This document shows positions 8,372-16,981 of a stretch of DNA of 64,000 nucleotides, piece after piece (the stretch's first letter is position 1; the number at the start of each line of letters is the position of its first letter). Source of the stretch: an uncultured Gemmatimonadota bacterium (GTDB lineage Bacteria; Gemmatimonadota; Gemmatimonadetes; Gemmatimonadales; Gemmatimonadaceae). The position numbers were made by a program, and so were the translations under genes. The notes beneath the pieces were generated by a model, which searched no databases, was not told where the DNA came from, and saw nothing but the letters and a program-made list of their open reading frames with translations. Where the stretch lies: positions 677,344 through 741,343 of the forward strand of contig CADEFN010000002.1 of the NCBI GenBank assembly GCA_902826615.1. Direction: 5' to 3'.

Positions 8372-9925
8372 ATGACTGACACACCTCGCGACACCCTGAC
8401 CCGTCGTGCGTTCGGGCAGCTGATGGGCGCTGCTGCGGTCAACGGTGCTCTGCCAGGTGTCGCACGTGCGCTGCCCCAACCTTCGGATGCCATGTCCTCA
8501 CCCGCAGACGCAACACCCGTTGCCGGCGACGAGCTCTGTAACCTCACCGCTGTGGACCTGGCCGGACGCATACGTCGCAAGCAGGTGTCGGCGCGCGAGG
8601 TCATGGAAGCACATCTCGCGCGTATCGAGCGGGTCAACCCGAAGGTGAATGCCATCGTGACGCTCGTGGCAGAGCGGGCCATGGACGGCGCACGGAAGGC
8701 CGACGAACTCCAGGCACGTGGCGGCACGCTGGGGCCGCTGCACGGCCTCCCCGTCGCGCACAAGGACCTCGTGAGCACCGCCGGTATCCGGACCACGATG
8801 GGCTCGCCGCTGTTCAAGGACAACATCCCCACCGTCGACGCGCTCATCGTCAAGCGCATCCGGGCAGCGGGCGCCATCACGCTCGGCAAGACAAACACTC
8901 CAGAGTTTGGCGCCGGGTCCAACACCTTCAATCCGGTGTTTGGTGCCACGCGCAACGCCTTCAACCTTGCCAAGACTGTCGGCGGATCGAGTGGTGGCGC
9001 GGCCTGCGCGCTCAACTGCGGCCTCGTGCCCATCGCCGATGGCAGCGACACGGGTGGCTCCCTGCGCAATCCTGCCGCGTGGAACAACATTGTGGGGTTC
9101 CGCCCATCGCCGGGACGGGTGACCGACGATGACAACTCCTGGTCACCGCTTTCCACCAGCGGGCCCATGGCGCGTACCGTGGCCGATGTCGCCCTTTTCC
9201 TGAGCACCATCGCCGGGTCGCACGCGCCGGATCCGATCGCCCTCACCGACGACCCTGCCACCTTTCGTGCGCCACTCGCCCGGTCGTTCAAGGGCACACG
9301 CGTGGCGTGGTTCAAGTCGTTAGGTGGCCTGCCCTTCGAGCCGGAGATCCTCCGTGTCGTCAATGCGCAACGTCAGGCCTTTACCGACCTGGGTTGCGTC
9401 GTCGAAGAGGCCGAACCCGACTTCGCCGGTGTCGACGAGGCCTTCCCCATTCTGCGGCATCTCTCCTTTCACGCCAACTACGCCAAACTGGCGCGGGAGA
9501 ACCCCACGACGTTCAAGGATACGGTGAAATGGGAGATCGCCGAGGCCGAGCGACAAACCAGCGCCGATGTGGCTCGGGCTCTCTCTCGGCAGCAGCGGAT
9601 GTATCGCGACGTGGGCACCTTCTTCTCCAGGTACGACTACTTCGTGCTCCCCGTGACGCAGGTGGAGCCGTTCGATGTCACCACCGAGTATCCTATGACG
9701 GTCGCCGGGGAGCGCATGCCCACGTACATCGACTGGATGCGCTCATGCTGGTACGTCACCTTCATGGCGTGTCCGGCGATTTCGGTGCCTGCCGGGTTCA
9801 GTGCCTCCGGCCTCCCCGTGGGGCTGCAGATCGTTGGACGTCATCGTGGTGACTGGAGTGTGCTGCAAATGGCTCATGCGTTCGAGCAGGCGACACAACA
9901 CGGTATGCGTCGGCCGGTGCTCTGA
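8372..9925 (+). CDS. Amidase-signature enzyme with Tat signal
   Basis: This is a 517-residue amidase-signature hydrolase that cleaves carboxamides to acid and ammonia or amine. The N terminus TRRAFGQLMG is a twin-arginine (Tat) signal, so the folded enzyme should act outside the cytoplasm. The Ser-cisSer-Lys triad is intact: Lys131 in AHKDL, cis-Ser206 in GGSSGG and nucleophile Ser230 in DTGGS. It lies 2 bp after the FAD oxidase and its stop overlaps the start of the HAD gene (TGATG), so it belongs to one coupled transcript. A second amidase lies convergently at 10548-12356. The substrate is unknown. GatA is excluded by the export signal and by the absence of GatB and GatC. Confidence 0.9.
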   Translation: MTDTPRDTLTRRAFGQLMGAAAVNGALPGVARALPQPSDAMSSPADATPVAGDELCNLTAVDLAGRIRRKQVSAREVMEAHLARIERVNPKVNAIVTLVAERAMDGARKADELQARGGTLGPLHGLPVAHKDLVSTAGIRTTMGSPLFKDNIPTVDALIVKRIRAAGAITLGKTNTPEFGAGSNTFNPVFGATRNAFNLAKTVGGSSGGAACALNCGLVPIADGSDTGGSLRNPAAWNNIVGFRPSPGRVTDDDNSWSPLSTSGPMARTVADVALFLSTIAGSHAPDPIALTDDPATFRAPLARSFKGTRVAWFKSLGGLPFEPEILRVVNAQRQAFTDLGCVVEEAEPDFAGVDEAFPILRHLSFHANYAKLARENPTTFKDTVKWEIAEAERQTSADVARALSRQQRMYRDVGTFFSRYDYFVLPVTQVEPFDVTTEYPMTVAGERMPTYIDWMRSCWYVTFMACPAISVPAGFSASGLPVGLQIVGRHRGDWSVLQMAHAFEQATQHGMRRPVL

Positions 9926-10551
9926 TGGTGGGAACGCTTGCCTACGACGCCGTACTCTTCGACCTGCTCACGGCCCTGCTCGATTCGTGGACACTCTGGA
10001 ACGAGTGCGCGGGGAGTGAGCAGGCGGGACGACGATGGCGTATGCGGTATCTCGAGCTCACCTATGGGTGTGGCGACTACGTCGACTACGAGCGCCTGAC
10101 GAGAGAGTCGGCAGCCGACGCCGGACTCGACACCGGCGTTGCCACGCAGTTGCTGGAACGCTGGGATGAGCTGACGCCTTGGCCCGAGGTGGCCGAGACA
10201 CTTGCCTGGCTACAGCCGCGAGTTGCGCTGGGCGTTGTGACCAACTGCTCCGATGCGCTTGGCCGGCGGGCCGCGGCGCGCCTTGGGGTGCCGGTGCACG
10301 TGGTGACATCAGAACGCGCAGGCGCCTACAAGCCTGATGCGCGCCCATATCAACTCGCCCTGAACGAACTCGGGGTTGCTCCGCAGCGCACACTCTTTGT
10401 CGCCGGGTCGCCCGCCGATGTGGGGGGTGCGACAGCCGTTGGAATGACGGTGTTCTGGCATAACCGGGCGGGACTGAGTCTTCCCGAAGGTGGTGCGCGC
10501 CCGCAGTTCGAATCTCGGAGCCTGAAGGCGCTCCCCCTGTCGCTCTACTAG
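9925..10551 (+). CDS. HAD-superfamily hydrolase, haloacid-dehalogenase-like
   Basis: This is a 208-residue cytoplasmic HAD hydrolase. Motif I is FDLLTALLDS, with nucleophile Asp13. The second Asp of the phosphatase form is absent, as in 2-haloacid dehalogenases. Motif II is VTNCSD, motif III has the Lys in AYKPDARPY, and motif IV is the weak GSPADVGGA. The alpha-helical cap after motif I fits type II 2-haloacid dehalogenases, but phosphatases with this motif I also exist, so the activity is uncertain. The start codon overlaps the amidase stop. Its TAG stop shares the palindrome CTAG (10548-10551) with the TAG of the convergent amidase. It is the last gene of the 3050-10551 run. Confidence 0.8.
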   Translation: MVGTLAYDAVLFDLLTALLDSWTLWNECAGSEQAGRRWRMRYLELTYGCGDYVDYERLTRESAADAGLDTGVATQLLERWDELTPWPEVAETLAWLQPRVALGVVTNCSDALGRRAAARLGVPVHVVTSERAGAYKPDARPYQLALNELGVAPQRTLFVAGSPADVGGATAVGMTVFWHNRAGLSLPEGGARPQFESRSLKALPLSLY

Positions 10552-12356
10552 GCGAGGCCTGCGGGGCGCTCCCCCACAACCCCCGACTCCCGCTCCAGTG
10601 CCAACCCGGCACGAACCATCGTGCCCTCATCGAAGAGGCGCCCAATCAGCGTCACCCCGTGGGGCACACGCCGCGGCGGGCTGAACTTTGGGAGCGGGTT
10701 GGCGGCGTCAGGTGCCCAGTCGCTCCGTGCTTCGCTCACTTCCACAAAACCCGTGCGCACGGTCAGGCAGGGCTGCCCGGTGAAGTTGGTGACCGTGAGT
10801 GATTCGTCGCGCAAGCTCGGCACAAGCAACACATCTGCGCGCTCAAACAGTGCGGCCACCTCACGGGCAAAGCGCCGTCGCAACCGGTCGGCCTGCACAA
10901 AGTCCACCGCCGAGACAAACCGTGTCATGCGGAAGAGATTGGGCCAGGCATCGGGCACCTGCACCTTCATCTCGCTCGCCTTGCCCGAGAGGGTCAGCTC
11001 TTCGAACGCGGCCGCCGCTTCGCTGAACAGCACGGGCATGAGCGACGCCTGCGGCAGATCGGGCCATTCGAGTTCGACTGGCACCATTCCCGCCTTGGAC
11101 AAGGCTGCCTGCGCGGCCCGGTCAACGGGTGTTGCGGCCTCCATCCAGCGAGGGAACACACCCACACGCAGACCGCGCACGGGCGCGTTTGCATCGTAGT
11201 CGAGGTGGCTCACCACACTCGACGCATCACCTGCATCGGGCCCAGTGATGGCGTGCAGCACCAGCATCGCGTCCTCGACCGTGCGCGTCATGGGACCCAG
11301 TTTGTCCAGCGACCAGCAGAGCGCCATGGCGCCGGTGCGTGGCACGCGCCCGAAGGTGGGCCGCAATCCCGTCACGCCGCATCGCATGCTGGGACTCACA
11401 ATGCTGCCCCCGGTCTCGCTTCCGATGGAGAAGGCCACCAGTGCCGCGGCCGTGGCGGCGCCCGGCCCGGCACTCGAGCCCGACGCCCCTTCTTCGAGCA
11501 ACCAGGGGTTCATGGTCTGACCCCCGAACCAGATATCGTTGAGTGCCAGCGCACCTAACGACAACTTGGCAATGAGCACCGCACCGGCATCCTGCAGCCG
11601 ACGCACCACCACCGAATCCGCCGCGGGCACACGATCGCGGAACGGCTCGGCACCGTACGTCGTGGCAATCCCGGCAGTGTCCAGGAGATCCTTCACACCG
11701 AATGGAATCCCATGCAGTGGCCCGCGATATCGGCCACGTGCAATCTCGGCGTCGGCGGCCCGCGCCTGCTCGAGTGCGCGCTCGCGGGTGCTCGTGATGA
11801 CCGACCGGAGCTTGCCGTCGAGCCGCGCGACCCGCTCGAGGTAGATGCCAGTGAGACGTTCCGAGGTGAGCTGACGCTTCTCGATCCATCGTGACAACGC
11901 GGTGACCGGTGCAAAGGCGATGTCGGCGTCGTTCGAAGGAAGAGGCGGTGCCGGCTCCGAGCTTCGCACAAAACGATCACGGGTCGGCGGCACAAATCCC
12001 ACGGCGCGCGCAGGATCCCAGAGGGTCGCCGGCGTCATGTCGTCGGCGAGCGCGACCTTGCGGGGACCGGTGCGTCGCTCGAGTGTCGCCGGAAAGGTCC
12101 GTCGCCACGACGCCGCCATCATGGCGTGTTCGGCGTCGGTGCCCGACACCTGCATGAGCTTCCCCGCCTCGGCGAAGGTCGCCGCCGTCACCTCAGGGCC
12201 GCTGACTGCGGAGGTACCGAAGGCCACCGGCGCACCAGGTGTAGCCGATGCCGCCGCGGTCGACGACGCCGCCCCCTGCTCGGCACCGCGACAGGCGGCA
12301 GCCACAGAAGCGATGCCGAGTGGAGCCTTGATGAGAAACTGCCGACGTGTGTTCAT
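10548..12356 (-). CDS. Amidase-signature enzyme, exported lipoprotein type
   Basis: This is a 602-residue amidase-signature protein. The ATG at 12356 is chosen because it begins NTRRQFLIKAPLG, a twin-arginine signal, followed by lipobox AAAC with Cys22. Upstream codons in the frame look non-coding. The triad is Lys222 in GVKDLL, cis-Ser294 in ASGSSAG and Ser318 in SETGGS. About 130 residues lie between the signal and the amidase core, an extension also seen in other exported amidases. It converges with the HAD gene, sharing four bases at the stops. On the minus strand it lies downstream of the beta-lactamase-family gene 12383-13804, with a 26-bp gap, so the two may be co-transcribed. One CGTTAGG (11554) encodes Leu-Gly. 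Confidence 0.87.
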   Translation of the reverse strand: MNTRRQFLIKAPLGIASVAAACRGAEQGAASSTAAASATPGAPVAFGTSAVSGPEVTAATFAEAGKLMQVSGTDAEHAMMAASWRRTFPATLERRTGPRKVALADDMTPATLWDPARAVGFVPPTRDRFVRSSEPAPPLPSNDADIAFAPVTALSRWIEKRQLTSERLTGIYLERVARLDGKLRSVITSTRERALEQARAADAEIARGRYRGPLHGIPFGVKDLLDTAGIATTYGAEPFRDRVPAADSVVVRRLQDAGAVLIAKLSLGALALNDIWFGGQTMNPWLLEEGASGSSAGPGAATAAALVAFSIGSETGGSIVSPSMRCGVTGLRPTFGRVPRTGAMALCWSLDKLGPMTRTVEDAMLVLHAITGPDAGDASSVVSHLDYDANAPVRGLRVGVFPRWMEAATPVDRAAQAALSKAGMVPVELEWPDLPQASLMPVLFSEAAAAFEELTLSGKASEMKVQVPDAWPNLFRMTRFVSAVDFVQADRLRRRFAREVAALFERADVLLVPSLRDESLTVTNFTGQPCLTVRTGFVEVSEARSDWAPDAANPLPKFSPPRRVPHGVTLIGRLFDEGTMVRAGLALERESGVVGERPAGLA

Positions 12357-12382
12357 GATGGTGCCCGGGGAAAAGAGGCTGT

Positions 12383-13804
12383 CTAACGCACGCGGTCGGA
12401 GAAACCATCGCCGACGTACATGCGTGTCACACGCCCACCCTCCTCCACAAAGCGCACCACCTCTCCAATGGCACCCCCACCCGACGGCGCCATCATCCGA
12501 AAGCGCCCACCACCTAACGGTTCGAGGGTGGTGGGAGTGTCGACATTGCTGCCGTTGGGGGTGATGAGCACCAGCTTCTGATTGAGCATCACGATCTGCT
12601 GGTCGCCCCAGGCGCCGCGATACAACCCCGCGAAGCGTTCCCACGACGGATCCCAGGCCACCACCACCGGCTTGGGAGCGCCTGCCTTTGCCACCGCTTC
12701 GCCCACGGTGTTCATCAGCTGTCGCGCGATGTCACCCGGGTCGGAGTCGTTGGTGTTGGTCAGCACGATCACGCCCACCTTGCTGTCGAGCTGAATGAAG
12801 GTCTGCGTCGTATTGCCCAGGTAGCCGCCTCCGTGCCCGACATAGGTCTTGTCGCGAAAGCGCGAGACGCCAAACCCGATCCCCGTCCCCGACGTCCAGT
12901 TGTTCTCCACTGAGCGGACCCGGTGCATCTCACGCAACGAGCCCGAGCTGAGCACCCGATCGCCGCCGCGCGGGCCTTTGCGGAATTGCGCCGAGACAAA
13001 CTTCGCCATGTCGTCGACGTTTGAGGTGAGACCAGTGGCGGCCGCCATGCCCTTCGCATCGATGAACGGAATGATGGCACGCGACCCGTCGGGCATGCGG
13101 CGTCCGTAGCCCACCGTGAGACCCGGCACATTCTTGTCGACACTGGAGTTGGACATGCCAAGTGGTCCAAAGATGTTCTGCTGCAGGTAGTCGGCCCAGA
13201 GCATGCCGCTCACCTGTTCCACCACCATGCCCGCCACAGTGTAGGCGAGGTTGGAGTATTTCCAGCGCGTCGCCGGTGCAAAGGCGGCTTGCCGATTGCT
13301 CATGAGCTTCTTGAGTTCCTCGGTGGTCGGGAACTCGTTGGTGGACCAGTGATCACCCGCTTCACGCTGCAGACCTGACGCATGTGTCAGCAGCTGTTCA
13401 ATGGTGATGGGGCTGTCGTCGTCACCAGCCGGCTTCATGGTGAACCAGGGAAGGTGCTTCGACACGGGATCATCAAGACGCAGTTTGCCTTGTTCCCGGA
13501 GCTGCATGATGGCAATGGCCGTGAACATCTTGCTGTGCGAGGCCATGCGGAATTTGGTCTGCGGCGTCATCGGCGCCTTGGCTTGCACATCGGCGTATCC
13601 AAAGCCTTTCGACCAGACGAGTTCCTGGTCGTAGACCACACCAACTGCAACACCCGGCAACCCTCGATAGGCAAGCTGTCCGTCCAGCCAGGCGCTGAAG
13701 AGACGTTCGGCGCCCAGCACATCGGCGTCCGAGGCAATACGGGAGCCCTGCGCAGGAAGGCGCATGGCCATGGCAATCAGACTCAGGGCAACAAGACGTC
13801 GCAT
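12383..13804 (-). CDS. Beta-lactamase-family (S12) serine hydrolase
   Basis: This is a 473-residue exported class C-like serine hydrolase. The ATG at 13804 gives a signal peptide (MRRLVALSLI to LPAQG). The longer frame start adds 14 polar residues and is rejected. Motifs are SxxK at 89-92 (SHSK), YSN at 183-185 and HGGG at 324-327. The C-terminal 100 residues form a beta-rich tail. It is one of three such proteins in this window, and they differ enough that recent duplication is unlikely. It may be a DD-peptidase, an esterase or a D-aminopeptidase. The amidase gene follows 26 bp downstream. The stop TAG lies in a CGTTAG context and a CGTTAGG at 12513 encodes Leu-Gly. Confidence 0.85.
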   Translation of the reverse strand: MRRLVALSLIAMAMRLPAQGSRIASDADVLGAERLFSAWLDGQLAYRGLPGVAVGVVYDQELVWSKGFGYADVQAKAPMTPQTKFRMASHSKMFTAIAIMQLREQGKLRLDDPVSKHLPWFTMKPAGDDDSPITIEQLLTHASGLQREAGDHWSTNEFPTTEELKKLMSNRQAAFAPATRWKYSNLAYTVAGMVVEQVSGMLWADYLQQNIFGPLGMSNSSVDKNVPGLTVGYGRRMPDGSRAIIPFIDAKGMAAATGLTSNVDDMAKFVSAQFRKGPRGGDRVLSSGSLREMHRVRSVENNWTSGTGIGFGVSRFRDKTYVGHGGGYLGNTTQTFIQLDSKVGVIVLTNTNDSDPGDIARQLMNTVGEAVAKAGAPKPVVVAWDPSWERFAGLYRGAWGDQQIVMLNQKLVLITPNGSNVDTPTTLEPLGGGRFRMMAPSGGGAIGEVVRFVEEGGRVTRMYVGDGFSDRVR

Positions 13805-13910
13805 ATCACGGGGGTTGGTGTCCCGCGTAGCGTCGCCTCCGGGCACAGTCTCGTCAAGACACCCGTGCCTTCCCGCGCTTCGGAACGCCCCGTAAGGCGG
13901 CCCGCAGCGT

Positions 13911-15554
13911 TCAGGCCGTCGCCACCGCCGCCGCGCGCTGCAACCCGAGTTCCTCCACCGCCAGCTCCCGCATGCGGAACTTCTGGATCTTCCCCGTCAC
14001 CGTCATGGGATAGCTGTCGACAAACTTGACGTAGCGGGGGATTTTGTACGTCGCAATACGATCCTTGCAGTACGTCTGCAGCTCCTCCGTGAGCAGTGTT
14101 GTGCCGGGACGCAACACCACCCACACCATCACCTCTTCGCCATACCGCTCACTCGGCACGCCAATCACCTGTGCGTCCTGGATGGCAGGATGTGTGTAGA
14201 GAAATTCCTCCACCTCGCGCGGATAGATGTTCTCTCCGCCACGAATGATCATGTCCTTGATGCGACCGACGATGTTGACATAGCCCTCGTCGTCCATCGT
14301 GGCGAGGTCGCCAGTGTGCATCCATCCAGCCGAGTCGATGGCACGCGCCGTCGCCGCCTCGTCATTCCAGTAGCCGAGCATCACCGAGTACCCGCGGGTG
14401 CAGAGTTCACCCTTCTCGTGCCGGGCGAGCACGGCACCACTCTCGGGGTGCACGATTTTCACCTCGACATGCGGATGCACACGCCCAACCGTTCCGACCC
14501 GTTTGTCCAGCGGATCGTCGAGCGCGCTCTGCGTTGACACCGGCGAGGTCTCGGTCATGCCGTAGCAGATAGTGACTTCGTGCATGTGCATCTCCTTCTG
14601 CACCTGTTTCATCACCTCCACAGGACAAGGCGAACCAGCCATGATCCCGGTGCGCAGCGTCGAGAGGTCGTATTTCGCAAAATCCGGAAGCGCCAGCTCG
14701 GCGATGAACATGCTGGGCACACCATACAACGCCGTGCAACGTTCGGCCTCCACCGTGGCCAGCGCCTGAGCGGCGTCGAAGGCCTCGCCGGGGATCACCA
14801 TGCACGCCCCATGGGTGGTACAGGCGAGATTCCCCAGCACCATCCCGAAGCAGTGATAAAACGGGACGGGAATGCACACACGATCGGCAGACGTATATCG
14901 CAGCGCCTCACCGATGAAGAAGCCGTTGTTGAGGATGTTGTGATGCGAGAGCGTCGCACCCTTGGGAAAGCCGGTGGTGCCCGAGGTGTACTGGATGTTG
15001 ATGGGGTCGTCGAATTGCAGCGAGCCTTCACGCGCAGCAAGGACCTCGTCAGGCACCGCTTCCCCGGCACTCAGCAGCTCCTCCCACCCGCTGTCGAGGA
15101 CGATATCCCGTTCCAGCTGTGGGCAGTTTGCCCGCACCGCCGCCAGCATCCCGGTGTAGTCCGATGCTCTGAACGCCCTGGCCAGCAGCAGGAGTCGAGC
15201 CCCCGACTGGTTCAGCGCGTACTCCAACTCCGCGGTTTTGTAGGCGGGGTTGATGTTGACGAGGATCGCGCCCATGCGCGCCGTCGCGAATTGGGCAATC
15301 ACCCACTCATACCTGTTGGGCGACCAGATCCCCACGCGGTCGCGCGGCTGAATACCCAGGGCCATAAGCCCTTTGGCGAGGCGGGTTGTCTGATCCCAAA
15401 GCTGCCGATACGTGAGTCGAACGCCCTGCGACTGCACCACCAGGGCGTCGCGATCGCCATGCAGCTCAACGGTGCGACGCAGGTTCTCGCCGATGGTCTC
15501 GCCCAGGAGCGGATGCGAGGCGAGACCATGGATGTACGACAGCACTGGAGTCAC
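13911..15554 (-). CDS. Fatty-acyl-CoA synthetase (AMP-forming, ACSF2-like)
   Basis: This is a 547-residue ANL-superfamily ligase that activates a carboxylic acid as acyl-AMP and then acyl-CoA, in the cytoplasm. The P-loop-like motif [11 protein letters not shown] is at 189-199. The GYSVMLGYW and GWMHTGDLA motifs and the C-terminal catalytic Lys in [11 protein letters not shown] are all present. The overall sequence ([35 protein letters not shown]) is typical of medium/long-chain fatty-acid ligases of the FadD/ACSF2 group. It starts 3 bp after the stop of the cytochrome/copper protein gene, so the two are probably in one transcript although their functions are not obviously linked. No other beta-oxidation gene is in the window. 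Confidence 0.9.
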   Translation of the reverse strand: MTPVLSYIHGLASHPLLGETIGENLRRTVELHGDRDALVVQSQGVRLTYRQLWDQTTRLAKGLMALGIQPRDRVGIWSPNRYEWVIAQFATARMGAILVNINPAYKTAELEYALNQSGARLLLLARAFRASDYTGMLAAVRANCPQLERDIVLDSGWEELLSAGEAVPDEVLAAREGSLQFDDPINIQYTSGTTGFPKGATLSHHNILNNGFFIGEALRYTSADRVCIPVPFYHCFGMVLGNLACTTHGACMVIPGEAFDAAQALATVEAERCTALYGVPSMFIAELALPDFAKYDLSTLRTGIMAGSPCPVEVMKQVQKEMHMHEVTICYGMTETSPVSTQSALDDPLDKRVGTVGRVHPHVEVKIVHPESGAVLARHEKGELCTRGYSVMLGYWNDEAATARAIDSAGWMHTGDLATMDDEGYVNIVGRIKDMIIRGGENIYPREVEEFLYTHPAIQDAQVIGVPSERYGEEVMVWVVLRPGTTLLTEELQTYCKDRIATYKIPRYVKFVDSYPMTVTGKIQKFRMRELAVEELGLQRAAAVATA

Positions 15555-15557
15555 CGA

Positions 15558-16844
15558 CTATGGCCGCAGCCGACGGCTATCGATGGTGTACAGGAAGGCC
15601 GAGAACTGCATCTCCTCCCAGGTCTGATCCCCCCAGCGCACGTCGACCTTGGGATCAGGGTTTGCCGGGTTGGCCGCCGAGTTGTCGTACCAGGCCGTCG
15701 CTTCGATCTTCGCGCCCGCCGGTATCACCAGCGGCTTGGCAAACATGTAATACGTCTGCCAGTTGAAGTCATAGTTAGGCACGGAGAGAATCGGTTCGAT
15801 GCGTCCGTCGGGATGCACCAGGCGGTACGCCCACTTTTTGCCCCGCAAATGTGTATGCGGCAAAATGCCCCAGATCTTTGCGCTCTCCTTGAAGCCCACC
15901 TCGGACGGCACAGCAGTGTTTGGCGAACCCGCGGGAAGCACAAACGCACCATTGCTGAACGCGGTCGCCAGCAATTCCTCGGCGGGCGGCTCCTTGGCAA
16001 AAACAAAACCCACCCGGCTCTTGTCCTTCATCTCGTGGCCGTGGGCGGTGTAGTGCATCTGCAGCGTCAGCACGGAACCGGCGGCCACCTTGAGCGCGGT
16101 CCCGGCGGGAAAGACCTGACCATCCGTGCCCGGCACAAGTCCGGCAATCATGGGACCGGTGCGGCGCCGCGGACGATTGGGATCAGGGGGTGGCGGCGGC
16201 TCCTGATGGTCTTCGCGGTACACCAGAACCGACGGCTGTCTCGGTGTGCCCGGGGCCGGGGCCGGTGGGCGCGCATACACAATCACATGATGCACCACCT
16301 CGCGCGCACTCGGCAGAATCTCGATCGCCTGCACCCACTTGTCTTCGGTGAAGTTGGTGGGGATCTCGATATACTGATATTCGATGGTCCCCTTGGCCGG
16401 CACCTGAAAGGACTCCGGCATCTCGAGAATCACGTCGGGTTTGCCGATCGACCACTCCGTTGCGTACACAGGCGCCGGTGGTAGGTCTTTCACGTCGCCT
16501 TCCGGCGCACCCGCCTGCAGCCAGCCGGCAATCGTCTTCTTTTCGGCCTCGGTCAGGTGCCGCTCATTGCTGAACGTGCCATGCGGCGCATCTGCGTGCC
16601 ACGGCGGCATGTAACCCGTGCCGATGGCATCGCCAATGTCCGCTGCGGCTGCGTAGGCCTCCTTGTATGTCATCAGTGACATCGGGCCGATTCCACCCGT
16701 CCGGTGGCAGCTCGTGCAGCTTTTATAGAGGATGGGCGCGACGTGTTTGCTGTACGTCGGGGCATCGCTGTGCGGCTGGGCGCCGAGGGTCGAGGTCAAC
16801 CCCGCAAGAACGATGGAGGCAAGGAGAAACGGGCGGCTGTTCAT
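15558..16844 (-). CDS. Cytochrome c domain fused to PHM-like type II copper monooxygenase domain
   Basis: This is a 428-residue exported protein with signal peptide about 1-22. An N-terminal class I cytochrome c-like domain has CTSCH at 43-47 and a likely axial Met79 in GYMPPW. It is followed by a two-lobed domain like eukaryotic peptidylglycine/dopamine copper monooxygenases. All six copper ligands can be aligned: His185-His186 and His264 for the first copper, then His330, His332 and Met412 for the second. The fused heme could supply the electrons that ascorbate gives in animals. This is inference, as is any monooxygenase activity. ATG 16844 is preferred over the 56-residue upstream extension, which lacks a signal. 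It is divergent from the zinc protease gene. A paralogue with the same plan lies at 61428-62780. Confidence 0.8.
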   Translation of the reverse strand: MNSRPFLLASIVLAGLTSTLGAQPHSDAPTYSKHVAPILYKSCTSCHRTGGIGPMSLMTYKEAYAAAADIGDAIGTGYMPPWHADAPHGTFSNERHLTEAEKKTIAGWLQAGAPEGDVKDLPPAPVYATEWSIGKPDVILEMPESFQVPAKGTIEYQYIEIPTNFTEDKWVQAIEILPSAREVVHHVIVYARPPAPAPGTPRQPSVLVYREDHQEPPPPPDPNRPRRRTGPMIAGLVPGTDGQVFPAGTALKVAAGSVLTLQMHYTAHGHEMKDKSRVGFVFAKEPPAEELLATAFSNGAFVLPAGSPNTAVPSEVGFKESAKIWGILPHTHLRGKKWAYRLVHPDGRIEPILSVPNYDFNWQTYYMFAKPLVIPAGAKIEATAWYDNSAANPANPDPKVDVRWGDQTWEEMQFSAFLYTIDSRRLRP

Positions 16845-16981
16845 TCGCGGTGTCCGAGGGGCAGAGGCGGATGGTCTCCCGAAATCTGACCGCAAGCACC
16901 TCGCCCGCAACAGGCGATGGATCGTGAGGCTCCGTACCCTTCCGGGAGCCCGGCGCGCCGTGCAATCTCCGGGGGTAGCCG

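Noticed and set aside
12357-12644. Upstream extension of the second amidase
   Set aside because: It overlaps the neighbouring S12 gene and places the Tat signal internally.
14580-16484. Long open frame on the plus strand (about 634 codons) opposite the acyl-CoA synthetase and copper protein genes
   Set aside because: It is antisense to two well-supported genes, rich in Arg/His/Gly, with no domain or signal; an artefact of high G+C.
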